A stretch of DNA of 64,000 bases from an uncultured Eubacteriales bacterium (GCA_934546985.1 CAKTEE010000007.1:62001-126000); one strand, 5' to 3'. Counted from the first letter of the stretch, positions 1 through 9,471 are shown. Numbers and translations are program-made. The notes: a model not told the origin generated them from the sequence alone.

Positions 1-1
1 C

Positions 2-1975
2 AGAGGCACATCATATGGGAAATTGGGAGTACTTGCCAAGGGAACATCTATAAAAATTGTGGATTTGGTTTCGGGCTGGTATAAAATTATTTATGGCAGC
101 AGTTATGGCTATGTGTCGGCAACATACGTGAATAATTACAAGCCAATATCAACAACACAGCCTACAGTCCCTCCTACTACAAAACCAACAACATCACAGC
201 CAACTACAACGTCTTCTGTCAATGGCGATGGAACAGTGAATTTTAACGCTACAGCAAAAACCACCGATAATTTAAATGTACGCAGCGGTCCGTCTACTGG
301 CTACAGTAAATTGGGGGTATTGCCAAAAGGCTCTGCCGTAACAATTATAGGCCGTTTGCCAAATAAAACATGGTATAAAATCAATTATGGCGGTAAAAAC
401 GGCTATGTTTCCGGAACTTATTTAACAAATATTAAAGAAACACAGCAACCGGTAACAACAACTACAACAACAAAGCCGGTGATTGACCCTTCTGTTGATA
501 AGGGAATGGAAAGTTTTTCAGGCACAGGTGTTACAACGGATGGTCTTAATGTGCGTAAAGGTCCAGGTACCGCATATGGTAAGTTAGGGTTGTTGTCTGC
601 CGGAACAACAGTACAGCTGGTTGGATATTTCTCATCAAATAATTGGTATAAAGTTATTTATAAAGATAGTTATGGTTATGTATGCGGTGATTATTTAAAA
701 AACGTCAAAGATAATAGCGGGCTTCCGCCAGTAACAGGCGATGCTAAGATTGCAACCGTAACTTCCAAACATGCTCTTATTTTCACTTTAAATGATTCAA
801 AAACCTATGCGAGTGTATTTAAAGAATATTCGCCTGCAAATGGGTTCTTGCCGGTTGGGGCGAAGGATTATGTTGTCAGTGAATTTACAAAATATGGTCA
901 AAAGTTTTATCGCTTAGCGTCAGGAATTAGCGTTCTTCAAGAAGATGTATCGGTAAGAAACGGCAAAGCTTACGGCGATAATGCTGTTACTGCAAAATCT
1001 GTTACAAATGGCAGTTCAACGATTTTAAGTTTTGATACTGCTTGGAATATTCCGGTTCGTGTAACGTTGACTCCGCAGTCTTATACAACAGCTAACCGGT
1101 CAGATTATTATTATAATGTTACCGCTTTTACTGCACAGTATATGGAAATAAAATTCCCATTTACAACCAAGGCTGAAAAACTGCCTGATATATCAGGAAG
1201 TACAATCATCAGCAATGCGCAGTGGGTAAAGAATCAGGACAGCAGTTATACACTTCGTTTAAAACTTCGCAATGATGGTGTATTTTACGGATACGATACC
1301 TATTATGAAAACGGACAGATAAAAGTGGCAATACGTACAACTGCACAGCCGAAAGCGGCGAATAATAAATATGGTTATTCATTGGAAGGAGTACGCATTT
1401 GGCTGGATGCCGGTCATGGTGGAAAGGATTCTGGTACGTTAGGTATTGACAGTTCGGTAAAAGAAAAGACAATTAATCTTGCGATTGCGCTGAAATTACG
1501 CAATGAATTACAGGCGTTGGGAGCTACTGTCGGCATGACAAGAACAACGGATGTTTATTATGATTTATATGACCGTGTTGAAATGGCGCAGGATTTTAAA
1601 GCAGATATTTTTATTTCTATTCATGCCGATTCGGCCGGAAGTATTTCTAATGCAAGCGGCACTTCTGCTCATTATTTTTATCCGTTTTCTTATGATTTAG
1701 GCAGTAAAATTCATGAGGAACTGGTTACTGCATTTAAAAATAAAATTTATACGGAAAATACCTCTGAATCAAATACGAATTTGAAACGTGTGGATAGAGG
1801 AACAGTTCAGAATGTATTTGTAGTAAACCGTGTTACAAGTTTTCCATCCGTGTTAGTAGAGTATGGTTTCCTCAGTAATCAGTTGGAGATGCAGAAACTT
1901 CTTCAAGACAGTGTACAGCAAGAGTTGTCTCAGGCTACTGTTAGTGGCATTATTAAGTATTTAAACCATAGATAA
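2..1975 (+). CDS. N-acetylmuramoyl-L-alanine amidase with SH3b repeats (5' partial)
   Basis: Secreted cell-wall hydrolase that cleaves the amide bond between N-acetylmuramic acid and L-Ala of the peptide stem. The reading frame is open to the left edge and the first visible residues (RGTSYGKLGVL) are the middle of an SH3b repeat, so the true start and signal peptide lie outside the window. Visible order: broken SH3b, Thr-rich linker, second SH3b (about residues 80-140), Thr-rich linker, third SH3b (about 165-235), an AMIN-like region of about 200 residues, then a C-terminal Amidase_3 domain (about 460-655). Zn-site motifs are DAGHGG, the Glu of VKEKTIN, the His of SIHAD, and the catalytic Glu of VEYGF. 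All are present, so the enzyme is probably active. A strong terminator follows the stop. Confidence 0.93.
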   Translation, partial: RGTSYGKLGVLAKGTSIKIVDLVSGWYKIIYGSSYGYVSATYVNNYKPISTTQPTVPPTTKPTTSQPTTTSSVNGDGTVNFNATAKTTDNLNVRSGPSTGYSKLGVLPKGSAVTIIGRLPNKTWYKINYGGKNGYVSGTYLTNIKETQQPVTTTTTTKPVIDPSVDKGMESFSGTGVTTDGLNVRKGPGTAYGKLGLLSAGTTVQLVGYFSSNNWYKVIYKDSYGYVCGDYLKNVKDNSGLPPVTGDAKIATVTSKHALIFTLNDSKTYASVFKEYSPANGFLPVGAKDYVVSEFTKYGQKFYRLASGISVLQEDVSVRNGKAYGDNAVTAKSVTNGSSTILSFDTAWNIPVRVTLTPQSYTTANRSDYYYNVTAFTAQYMEIKFPFTTKAEKLPDISGSTIISNAQWVKNQDSSYTLRLKLRNDGVFYGYDTYYENGQIKVAIRTTAQPKAANNKYGYSLEGVRIWLDAGHGGKDSGTLGIDSSVKEKTINLAIALKLRNELQALGATVGMTRTTDVYYDLYDRVEMAQDFKADIFISIHADSAGSISNASGTSAHYFYPFSYDLGSKIHEELVTAFKNKIYTENTSESNTNLKRVDRGTVQNVFVVNRVTSFPSVLVEYGFLSNQLEMQKLLQDSVQQELSQATVSGIIKYLNHR

Positions 1976-2022
1976 TCAGATTTTTTCTGTCATTGTAAAG
2001 TTTAATTTTATTATTGCTAAAA

Positions 2023-2067
2023 GGAACAGCTTAGGATAAACGTAATCCTAAGCTGTTCCCATTTTTT
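2023..2067 (+). terminator. Intrinsic terminator of the amidase gene
   Basis: A perfect 15-bp stem (GGAACAGCTTAGGAT pairing with ATCCTAAGCTGTTCC), a 7-nt loop and a TTTTTT tract just after it, 48 bases past the amidase stop. From here to the recG stop (about 160 bases) no further feature is seen. Confidence 0.9.
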
Positions 2068-2226
2068 GTTTAATGCTTTTAGAAAGTTATTGGCCGAAAG
2101 CAGACAACAAAAAGCTATGCGTTAAACAGATGGTTTTGATTCAAATAAAAATGCAGATGGTAATAGGTCTTGAATTCTTTTGCATATATCAGCAGTAAAG
2201 AATAAAAGTGATAATAAATAGAGACT

Positions 2227-4263
2227 TTATATTGTTCCTGTGCTTTTAAAAAGCGTTTCTACTTCCTGCCGCAAGTCTGTATGTTCGGGTAGTGATAAAT
2301 CAGGGTCTTTTGTTAAAAGTTTTCTGGCGGCAGTTTGTGTTTGATATAAAATTTCACTGTCATTATATAAATCTGCAATTTTTAAATCAGGTAGTCCATG
2401 TTGCCGGCTGCCAAAAAAGTCACCGGGCCCCCGCAATTTTAAATCTTCATCTGCTATTTCGAAACCATTGTTAGTTTGTGTCATAATTTTAAGTCGTGCG
2501 ATTGTTTGCTGGTTTTGTGCGTCAGAAACTAAAATGCAAGTGGAAGGATATTTACCGCGTCCAACGCGCCCGCGCAGCTGATGAAGCTGAGAAAGTCCAA
2601 AACGTTCTGCATTTTCAATTACAATAATCACTGCATTGGGAACATCAACGCCCACTTCAATCACTGTGGTAGAAACCAAAAGCTGAATTTGATTTTTGGA
2701 AAAAGCATCCATAACGGCGTCTTTTTCCGTTGCTTTCATTTTTCCGTGAAGCAGACCAAGGCGATAATTTCCAAAAACTCCATCTGCCAGTTTTTTGTAG
2801 TATTCCTGTGCTGGGGTTAAATCGTTGCCGTTATCCTCAATTAAAGGGCATACAATATAACCCTGCCGCCCTTGGTCAAGGAATTTTTTAATATAATTAT
2901 AGATTCTGGTGTGTTTATCTTGTCCGACTGCAAAAGTGGCAATGGGCTGCCGTCCAGGAGGCAATTCATCAAGTAAGGAGATGTCAAGATCACCGTAAAT
3001 AATTAATGCAAGCGTACGTGGAATAGGGGTTGCAGACATAACAAGCATATGAGGATTTCTGCCTTTGGCTGTTAAGGCGGTGCGCTGTGCGACGCCAAAC
3101 CGATGCTGTTCATCAGTAACAACCAGACCAAGATTCTGAAAAGTAACATCATCCTGAATCAAAGCGTGAGTGCCAATAATAAAATCTATATTTCCTTGGG
3201 ATAATTCAGATTTTATTTTCTTTTTTTCAGCGGCAGAAGTAAGCCCTGTTAAAAGAGCTGTTCGGATTCCGCTTTTTTCAAATAAGTCCGATAGGGATTG
3301 GTAATGCTGTGTGGCAAGGATTTCTGTTGGCGCCATCATAACTGTTTGGTAGCCGTTGCGTATTACTGTGTGGCAGAGGGCGGCTGCGACCACCGTTTTG
3401 CCGGAACCAACATCCCCTTGAACCAGTCGGGACATTGGATGTGTGCCGGAGAGCATATCAGATAATGCTTCTTTTACAGTACGCCGTTGGGCTTGGGTTG
3501 GTGAAAAGGGGAGGAGATGATAAAATTCTTCTGTGCAGTCTATGTGGATTTTAATACTGGTTGGTTGTTGGCTACGATGTTTTATGCGAAATAAGCCGAG
3601 CTGAAGTAATAACAGTTCTTCAAAGGCAAGACGGCGGCGCGCTTGCTCCAGCGCTTCTTGCGAATCTGGAAAATGGATATTTTTCAAAGCAAATGATAAA
3701 TTGCAAAGCTGAAAAGATTCCCTTATGCACGGCGGTAAAGGATCGGAAATGGGCTGCTCAAGATATTTTAAACTTTGCCTGACTGCGTTTTCAATCATGC
3801 GTGAAGTAAGGCCTTCTGTTTGTCGATAAATAGGATGAATGCGTTGTCCATTTTGAACGAGTTCAATTTCAGGGGATACCATTTCCCGCTGGGTGAAAGT
3901 ACCTCCGATTTTACCATAGAAGAGAAATTCCTCGCCTTCTTTCAGCTTTTCTGCAAGGAATTTATTATTGAATAACGTTATTTTCATCTGGGAAGTTGTG
4001 TCGCTGGCAGTGAATTTATATAAAGTCATCCCTTTGCGGATATAGTTGGTACGGCATGGGCTGGTGATAACTGCTTTTACACAGCAGCTTTCTCCAAACG
4101 GTGCGTGGATAATCGGAATAATCCGTGACCAATCTTCGTATGTGCGGGGATAATGGCGCAGAAGATGTTCGGTGGTGGTAATTCCCAATTTGCAATATAA
4201 CCGAGCTCTTTTTTCACCGATTCCTGATAAATTTTGTATGTTTACCTGATGAATATTGTACAT
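2227..4263 (-). CDS. recG: ATP-dependent DNA helicase RecG
   Basis: Double-strand DNA translocase that remodels stalled replication forks and branch-migrates Holliday junctions. The length (678 residues) is usual for the family. An N-terminal HhH/wedge OB region (about 1-160) precedes the helicase core with Walker A GDVGSGKT near residue 283, the DEQH box near residue 382 and the SF2 motif VGRGKYPSTC towards the C terminus. It is the last gene of the minus-strand run Asp23 protein-fakA-recG, the same neighbourhood as yloU-yloV-...-recG in Bacillus. A hairpin in the 92-base gap before it may lower read-through from fakA. A Shine-Dalgarno sequence (AGGAGGG) precedes the ATG. Confidence 0.97.
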   Translation of the reverse strand: MYNIHQVNIQNLSGIGEKRARLYCKLGITTTEHLLRHYPRTYEDWSRIIPIIHAPFGESCCVKAVITSPCRTNYIRKGMTLYKFTASDTTSQMKITLFNNKFLAEKLKEGEEFLFYGKIGGTFTQREMVSPEIELVQNGQRIHPIYRQTEGLTSRMIENAVRQSLKYLEQPISDPLPPCIRESFQLCNLSFALKNIHFPDSQEALEQARRRLAFEELLLLQLGLFRIKHRSQQPTSIKIHIDCTEEFYHLLPFSPTQAQRRTVKEALSDMLSGTHPMSRLVQGDVGSGKTVVAAALCHTVIRNGYQTVMMAPTEILATQHYQSLSDLFEKSGIRTALLTGLTSAAEKKKIKSELSQGNIDFIIGTHALIQDDVTFQNLGLVVTDEQHRFGVAQRTALTAKGRNPHMLVMSATPIPRTLALIIYGDLDISLLDELPPGRQPIATFAVGQDKHTRIYNYIKKFLDQGRQGYIVCPLIEDNGNDLTPAQEYYKKLADGVFGNYRLGLLHGKMKATEKDAVMDAFSKNQIQLLVSTTVIEVGVDVPNAVIIVIENAERFGLSQLHQLRGRVGRGKYPSTCILVSDAQNQQTIARLKIMTQTNNGFEIADEDLKLRGPGDFFGSRQHGLPDLKIADLYNDSEILYQTQTAARKLLTKDPDLSLPEHTDLRQEVETLFKSTGTI

Positions 4264-4299
4264 CTTTTCCCTCCTTTTTCAAAAGCCTTTGTAACAGAG

Positions 4300-4335
4300 A
4301 AAATCCGCCATGCAAATTGCCGGCGGATTTTTTCA
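4300..4335 (-). terminator. Hairpin between fakA and recG
   Basis: AAAATCCGCC pairs with GGCGGATTTT around a 12-nt loop, with a U-rich end on both strands. It lies between the fakA stop and the recG start, so it is either a partial terminator or an mRNA-end stabiliser within the operon. Confidence 0.65.
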
Positions 4336-4355
4336 TATTAGGAAAGCCTTGTTTT

Positions 4356-6017
4356 TTATTCAATGGAAATAATGAAATAATAGACCGGCTGTCCGCCGTT
4401 AACAACAGTAATGTCAATATCACCGTCGTATTTTGCAGTAAGCATGGAACTGACTTGATTAGCCTGTTCCTGTGTAATGCCCTGACCATAAATGATAGTC
4501 GCAAATTGGTGCGTACCTTTTTTGAATAAATGCCGTGTTACACGGTAAGCCGCTTTAACCGGATCTGTATCCACAAGGCTGACTTTACCGTTTTCCAAAC
4601 CGAGAATTTCGCCCTCTTTAATGTTATAGCCTTCAAAAGAGCTGTTGCGCGCGGCAAACGTAACCTGTGCAGTTTGCACATGATCTGCGGCTTTCATCAT
4701 GTTAATATGATTTTCTTCAGCGGAAGAATCAGGTTCAAAATTCAGCATTGCAGCAAGTCCCTGCGGAATGGTTCTGGTTTGCAAAACACGTACCTTACGG
4801 TCAATGCAGAGGGGGATAACCTGTTCAGCCGCCATAATAATATTTTTATTGTTTGGGAGGACAAAAACTGTTTCAGCAGGAGTGGCAAGAACAGCAGCAA
4901 GAATATCTTCTGTGCTGGGGTTCATTGTCTGACCGCCTTTAACAATCTGATCTACTCCCAAATCGGTAAATAAAGTCTGAATGCCTTCGCCAGAGGCTAC
5001 TGCAACAAATCCGTAAGGTTTGGTTGGCGTAGCAGGGGCAGGCACCGCAGCTTCATTCTCAGGGGATTCATTAGAAGCGCCCCAGCCTGCATTGCTGTGC
5101 TGAATACGCATATTATCAATTTTAATATTCATAAGCTGACCGTATTTTAAAGCCGACTGAATCGCATTTCCGGGTTCATTTGTGTGTACATGGACTTTAA
5201 TAATATCTTCATCATCAACCACCACAACACAGTCGCCGATAGATTCCAGATAAGCTCGCAGGCGTAAAGGATCGCGAGTATTGCCTTTTTCGCGGTCAAT
5301 AATAAATTCCGTACAATAAGCAAATTTTATGTCGCTGCTTTCCTTAGCAACGATATTTTTAGGCTGAGAAGAAACGGCATCAGGAACGCTATTTCCTTTA
5401 ATCCCTTCGTTTCCGTCAAAAACAGTTTTCATGCCTTCAAAAATAACAAGCAAGCCTTTGCCGCCGGCATCGACAACACCAGCTTTTTTCAAAACAGGCA
5501 GCATTTCCGGCGTTTGGTCAAGCGCCGCCTGTGCCTCGGAGCAAATAACATTCCAAATCTCCTGTGCGTCATTTGTGGAATTGCAGGTTTCCTTTGCTTT
5601 TGTTGCGGCCAATCTTGCAACGGTTAAAATAGTACCTTCTGTCGGTTTCATAACCGCATGATAAGCTGCCTCAACACCGAGGGAAAGCGCACTGGAGAGA
5701 CTGACGCCGTCTGCAGCTTCACAATCCTTCAGGCCTTTGGCAAAACCGCGGAACAAAAGAGAAAGGATTACGCCTGAATTTCCGCGTGCGCCGCGCAGCA
5801 AAGCAGACGCGGCGGTCTGAGCAACTTGTTCTGCTGTGCAGTTGTCCGGTAAAAGGGAAAGTTCCCTTGCCGCAGAAGCCATAGTCATAGACATATTTGT
5901 ACCTGTATCACCATCGGGAACAGGGAAAACGTTTAATTCATCAACCTGCTGTTTCTGGTTCATAATGTTATTAGCACCAGAAATAATGGCGTTGCGTAGG
6001 TTAATACCGCTGATCAA
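4356..6017 (-). CDS. fakA: DAK2-domain fatty acid kinase subunit FakA (YloV family)
   Basis: ATP-binding kinase subunit that phosphorylates fatty acids presented by a FakB/DegV partner, allowing exogenous fatty acids to enter phospholipid synthesis. At 553 residues it has the family's usual size. The N-terminal DAK2 domain (about 1-200) carries the Mg/ATP motif PVPDGDTGTNM and the ARGNSGVILS motif. The middle region has a short low-complexity Pro/Ala linker near residues 315-335, followed by the DegV-like C-terminal domain. It lies 26 bases downstream of the Asp23 gene and upstream of recG, the classical Firmicutes arrangement. No FakB gene is visible in the window. Confidence 0.93.
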   Translation of the reverse strand: MISGINLRNAIISGANNIMNQKQQVDELNVFPVPDGDTGTNMSMTMASAARELSLLPDNCTAEQVAQTAASALLRGARGNSGVILSLLFRGFAKGLKDCEAADGVSLSSALSLGVEAAYHAVMKPTEGTILTVARLAATKAKETCNSTNDAQEIWNVICSEAQAALDQTPEMLPVLKKAGVVDAGGKGLLVIFEGMKTVFDGNEGIKGNSVPDAVSSQPKNIVAKESSDIKFAYCTEFIIDREKGNTRDPLRLRAYLESIGDCVVVVDDEDIIKVHVHTNEPGNAIQSALKYGQLMNIKIDNMRIQHSNAGWGASNESPENEAAVPAPATPTKPYGFVAVASGEGIQTLFTDLGVDQIVKGGQTMNPSTEDILAAVLATPAETVFVLPNNKNIIMAAEQVIPLCIDRKVRVLQTRTIPQGLAAMLNFEPDSSAEENHINMMKAADHVQTAQVTFAARNSSFEGYNIKEGEILGLENGKVSLVDTDPVKAAYRVTRHLFKKGTHQFATIIYGQGITQEQANQVSSMLTAKYDGDIDITVVNGGQPVYYFIISIE

Positions 6018-6043
6018 TTTACAACACTCCTACCTCGAGTACG

Positions 6044-6397
6044 TTATTCGGACTTCATTCCGTCTACAAAAACATTGACCTTTTTTACATCGAGTCCGGT
6101 CGCGTCCTCGACTGTATATCTGACCTTGTTGACAATACTTTTTACAATCGCTGTGATATTCAGCCCATAGGTAACCACAATATGAAGGTCTACAACCAGA
6201 CGGCCATTTTCGTTATGCACGCGAACGCCTTTATCTGTATAATTGTCTTTTTTAAATACAGAACGGAATCCCTGTACTGCACCGCTGTTGACCATTTCAG
6301 CTACACCATAGCAGGAGGAAGCGGCGCTGCCGATTAAATTTGCAAAATATTCCTGTGATATTTCAATAACACCAAGATGGTTCTCTATTTTTATCAT
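6044..6397 (-). CDS. Asp23/Gls24 family protein (YloU-like)
   Basis: Small (117 residues) Asp23/Gls24-family protein. These are associated with the envelope and with alkaline or general stress in Firmicutes; the biochemical activity is not established. The sequence has the typical opening EN-x-LG-x-IEIS and the alternating hydrophobic pattern of the family (VVDLHIVVTYG). It is the first gene of the unit Asp23-fakA-recG and has its own consensus promoter. AGGAGG is placed well before the ATG at 6397. Confidence 0.92.
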   Translation of the reverse strand: MIKIENHLGVIEISQEYFANLIGSAASSCYGVAEMVNSGAVQGFRSVFKKDNYTDKGVRVHNENGRLVVDLHIVVTYGLNITAIVKSIVNKVRYTVEDATGLDVKKVNVFVDGMKSE

Positions 6398-6434
6398 AAT
6401 ACGAGCCTCCTTAACCAGTGATTACTTAAAATTT

Positions 6435-6463
6435 ATTATATCCTATTTTTATCTGTACGTCAA
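6435..6463 (-). promoter_or_regulatory. Sigma-A promoter of Asp23-fakA-recG
   Basis: Read on the minus strand: TTGACG, a 17-nt spacer, then TATAAT. The -10 box ends 38 bases upstream of the Asp23 start codon. Confidence 0.8.
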
Positions 6464-6504
6464 ACTTTCCTTATTTATTATGGATAAAAAGCGAAAGTTT
6501 TCCG

Positions 6505-8013
6505 TTATTTTGACTGGAAAAGCGACCAGTCTTCTATTCCTGAAAAAACATTGCTTTGAACGGGCGCCATTTCGCCCATCAGGTTTCTGGAATATGCAAC
6601 AATACCGCTTCTGTAACAAATTGGGATAAACGGCATAGACATTTCAAAGGTATCAAGAAACTCTTCCAGCCGTAGGATTCCGGTTTTATAAGCAATGTAG
6701 CTATTTTTAACGTTTTCGGGACACAAAACTCCCGGAGGATTTTCCTGATTCTCTAAAATTAATGGGGAGATATCCATGTTGGAGGCAATACGCAGTTCGC
6801 CAATGAACAGGTCATAATCTCCGGCAGTAATTGCGGCAGAGTAATCTTCCCATGATTTAGAAATAATAGTGATTTCAATCCCGAGTTCGGCAAAATTTGA
6901 GGCAATCTCAGCGGCAGTATCTTTGCGGAACGTATTTTCTTCATTTACCAGCAGGGTAAGGGAGGCAATATTTTTGCCGGAGTCCTCTAAAATTTCTTTT
7001 GCCTTTGCAATATCAGCTGTAATGTCTCCGGTTTGCGCATTTGCTGCCGGAGTCCAGTTGGGATGGAACAGTCCTGTTGCCGCTAAAGCATTTCCCTGGA
7101 AGCCGTTGGTAACAATGTCTTTGCGGTTCAGGGCGCAGGATAGTGCCTGCCGTACAGCAGGGGCAGATAATCCGGAACGACTGGTATTTACCCCAAGAAA
7201 GACGAGGTTATTCATGGGGACGTTCCGCGTGGCGGCATTAATACGTTTACTGGAGCCTTCACTAAGTTCATCATATAAGAAAGTGATTTTTTTTGTTTCA
7301 AGGGCATTAACAACAGCGCCGCCTTCAGGAATATCTGCCAAGGTAATTTCAGTAAGTGTAGGCGAAGTGCCAAGGGTCCAGTTGCTGTTTACTGTTAAAT
7401 TCATATTTTCTTCTTGAGCGTTTATGATATATTTTCCACTGCCGGAGGGAAAATTCTGTTCTCCGGTATTTTTGGCAATAATGGGAAAATCAAGTGTATT
7501 AATAAAATTTACATCTGCTTCTTTTAGATGAAAGGTCATCTCAGTGTCGCTTTCAATGCTTATTTTATCAATGTTTTTTAATTTATTGCCATAAACGGAA
7601 CTTTGTGAAGCAAGTTTGTAGGAAGAAAAAATGTCTGATGTAGTTAGTGTGCTGCCATTACTGAAAGAAATACCTGTTTTTATCGTTACAGAACATGAAA
7701 GTCCGTCCATCATATAACTTTCTGCAATTACAGGCCGCGCGGTAAAGTGTTCGTCTATATGAAATAATGGGTCGTATATCAGGGGCATCAAAGCGAGGTT
7801 AATAACGGATTCTGCATTGTAAGGGTTCAGGCTGTCTTTGCTTGAGTAACATAAACGAAATACTTCCGGTTCCGCCGGTTCGGGAGCAGTAGGTGTAGCA
7901 GTAGTTGGCGGGTCCGTTGGCTCCGGAACTGGTACGGCAGGTCCGGAGCACGCGCATAAAAGAGTAGAAAGACAAATGATATAAAGGAAAATCAGCTTTA
8001 ATGAGCGGTGCAT
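6505..8013 (-). CDS. Extracellular solute-binding lipoprotein, family 5 (peptide/nickel type)
   Basis: Binding protein of the SBP_bac_5 fold, which captures oligopeptides, nickel chelates or similar ligands for an ABC importer. The chosen ATG (MHRSLKLIF) has AGGAG seven bases upstream; longer in-frame starts run back into the spoVS terminator and are unlikely. A signal peptide ends in lipobox LCAC, followed by a Pro/Thr-rich linker and then the family fold (SIKTGISFSNGSTLTTSDIF region, ALNRKDIV helix). No permease or ATPase gene lies beside it: it sits alone between the Asp23 unit and spoVS, so its transporter partner is unknown and the substrate cannot be assigned from sequence alone. Confidence 0.88.
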   Translation of the reverse strand: MHRSLKLIFLYIICLSTLLCACSGPAVPVPEPTDPPTTATPTAPEPAEPEVFRLCYSSKDSLNPYNAESVINLALMPLIYDPLFHIDEHFTARPVIAESYMMDGLSCSVTIKTGISFSNGSTLTTSDIFSSYKLASQSSVYGNKLKNIDKISIESDTEMTFHLKEADVNFINTLDFPIIAKNTGEQNFPSGSGKYIINAQEENMNLTVNSNWTLGTSPTLTEITLADIPEGGAVVNALETKKITFLYDELSEGSSKRINAATRNVPMNNLVFLGVNTSRSGLSAPAVRQALSCALNRKDIVTNGFQGNALAATGLFHPNWTPAANAQTGDITADIAKAKEILEDSGKNIASLTLLVNEENTFRKDTAAEIASNFAELGIEITIISKSWEDYSAAITAGDYDLFIGELRIASNMDISPLILENQENPPGVLCPENVKNSYIAYKTGILRLEEFLDTFEMSMPFIPICYRSGIVAYSRNLMGEMAPVQSNVFSGIEDWSLFQSK

Positions 8014-8049
8014 GGGCATACTCCTCTTTACAGTATTCCAAATGAGATC

Positions 8050-8085
8050 AAACAGAAACAAAGGCGGAGCAAAAAACGCTCCGCC
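8050..8085 (-). terminator. Intrinsic terminator of spoVS
   Basis: On the minus strand GGCGGAGC and GCTCCGCC form a perfect 8-bp stem around a T-rich loop, followed by TTTGTTTCTGTTT. It separates spoVS from the downstream solute-binding protein gene. Confidence 0.85.
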
Positions 8086-8106
8086 CGGTATTTATGACTT
8101 ACTGAT

Positions 8107-8367
8107 TTATCGTGCTTCAACAATTAGTTTCATTGCCGTGCGGTCCTCACCGTCAATCATTACGTTTGCAAAAGCAGGTACGCAAATCAAGTCAATGCCG
8201 GACGGCGCAAGATAACCTCTGGCAATAGCAACGCTTTTTAATGCCTGATTAGTAGCACCGGCACCTACCGCCTGAACCTCTACACATCCTTTTTCACGAA
8301 TCACACCCGCAATTGCACCGGCTACAGAATTCGGAACAGATTTTGCTGATACCCTTAGTATTTCCAT
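8107..8367 (-). CDS. spoVS: Stage V sporulation protein S
   Basis: Small (86 residues from the chosen ATG) highly conserved SpoVS protein (Alba-like fold), which in Bacillus affects septation and spore coat assembly. The start MEILRVSAKS is the family's canonical N terminus and has AAAGGAGG 8 bases upstream; an extra 14 codons upstream are not needed. The typical core (NSVAGAIAGVIREKG, VEVQAVGAGATNQA) is intact. It has its own promoter and terminator. In Bacillus subtilis spoVS follows ymdB; here ymdB is about 41 kb away. Confidence 0.97.
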   Translation of the reverse strand: MEILRVSAKSVPNSVAGAIAGVIREKGCVEVQAVGAGATNQALKSVAIARGYLAPSGIDLICVPAFANVMIDGEDRTAMKLIVEAR

Positions 8368-8423
8368 AATTGTACCTCCTTTGAAAATGAGATGATAGAA
8401 TAAATGCATCGTTTTATAAATTC

Positions 8424-8452
8424 ATAATATAATAATATTCAGCATTTTTCAA
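8424..8452 (-). promoter_or_regulatory. Sigma-A-like promoter of spoVS
   Basis: Minus strand TTGAAA, 17-nt spacer, TATTAT, about 57 bases before the spoVS start codon. Confidence 0.6.
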
Positions 8453-8739
8453 GCAGTTTTCTGAATTTTTATAAGATATTTATAGAGATATATCCTATTT
8501 GAGCGAAATTATCACTAAGTCTAATGCAGAAATATTACAGTTTCATTATATGCATTTCTGCAGGTAAAAATTATAAAACAACCATTGCTGAAATACTTTA
8601 TTATAAATTTTTGCAACGATACAGGACTTCCAATGTGTGATAACAATAAATTTTATACTTAATATTAAGATTCACTTTACAGTAATGAAACAGACAATCT
8701 TATTGTTATACAGCAGAAAACTTTACTTTGTATATAATC

Positions 8740-8772
8740 CTGTTACGGTTTGCAATTTGCAAACCGTAACAG
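8740..8772. promoter_or_regulatory. 33-nt perfect palindrome beside a -10-like box
   Basis: Two perfect 16-base arms (CTGTTACGGTTTGCAA and its reverse complement) flank a single central T. A TATAAT sequence at 8733-8738 ends one base before the palindrome. The position suits a repressor operator at a transcription start, but no good -35 box and no intact gene downstream are visible. The rest of 8453-8936 shows only AT-rich sequence without a supportable gene. Confidence 0.5.
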
Positions 8773-8936
8773 TTTACCGACCAACACAGCAACAATATCC
8801 TGTTAAATTTCACATAAATCTTAGATTCTTTCTGTTACAACAGAATATTACATCCATAATTATCAATAATATTTATTTTATTGTCTATATTATACAATAA
8901 TTTATATAACCTGTCAATATATATATCTAATTATGT

Positions 8937-9311
8937 GTGCTTGAAACAGCACATTTACCAACTCAACAAAATGATTCTTACAAATATTTAACACAAGCTG
9001 CTTTTCGGTTGTTTTGCACCGAAAGAAATGTAGGAAAAGATGCCGTGGGGACAATGACAAATCCTTTGATTTTAGCGTTCACTGGCGGCAGTATCAATAC
9101 ATTGTTTGTTTACTACATATGCATTGCTCTATATTGAATTTGTTAATCTTGATTTCATTGCAGTAGAAAGGATTAAGGCTTGACCGGCAATATTGCGGTT
9201 CTTATGTATGTTCTTGTAACAACGGTATTTGCTTTAAAGAGCGTTCTGTTTCCCGCGGGTGAAGAAAAGTGTAAAGAAAAATTACCACCGATAGTTAAGA
9301 TGAATCTGTAA
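8937..9311 (+). pseudogene. Decayed C-terminal fragment of a YibE/F-like permease
   Basis: One frame encodes NVGKDAVGTMTNPLILAFTGG, close to the conserved GKD-x(2)-GTM-(T/S)N-T-LILAF motif of YibE/F-like membrane proteins. Continuity then passes to a second frame (ALLYIEFVNLDFIAVE, about 9118-9170) and a third (GLTGNIAVLMYVLVTT, from about 9178), with a stop at 9309-9311. Two frameshifts and the absence of the N-terminal half show that this is a remnant. The family assignment is from remembered motif pattern, not a search. From 9312 to the promoterless start of the next gene nothing else is seen. Confidence 0.55.
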
Positions 9312-9471
9312 TAATTTTAGTATAGATAATAAAGATGATGATATAAAACGCCGTTACTTTTTGTTTTATTTTAGATATTACTGTAACTTAATTGATATTG
9401 AGCTGTAACTTGCCGTTTTTGCAGGACCTTTATATAATGGAAGTAGAAAGAATATAGAGGTGGGTAATGAT

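Noticed and set aside
8637..8900. Reading frame of 87 codons across the palindrome
   Set aside because: It reads through the perfect palindrome, has no ribosome binding site and low-complexity composition.
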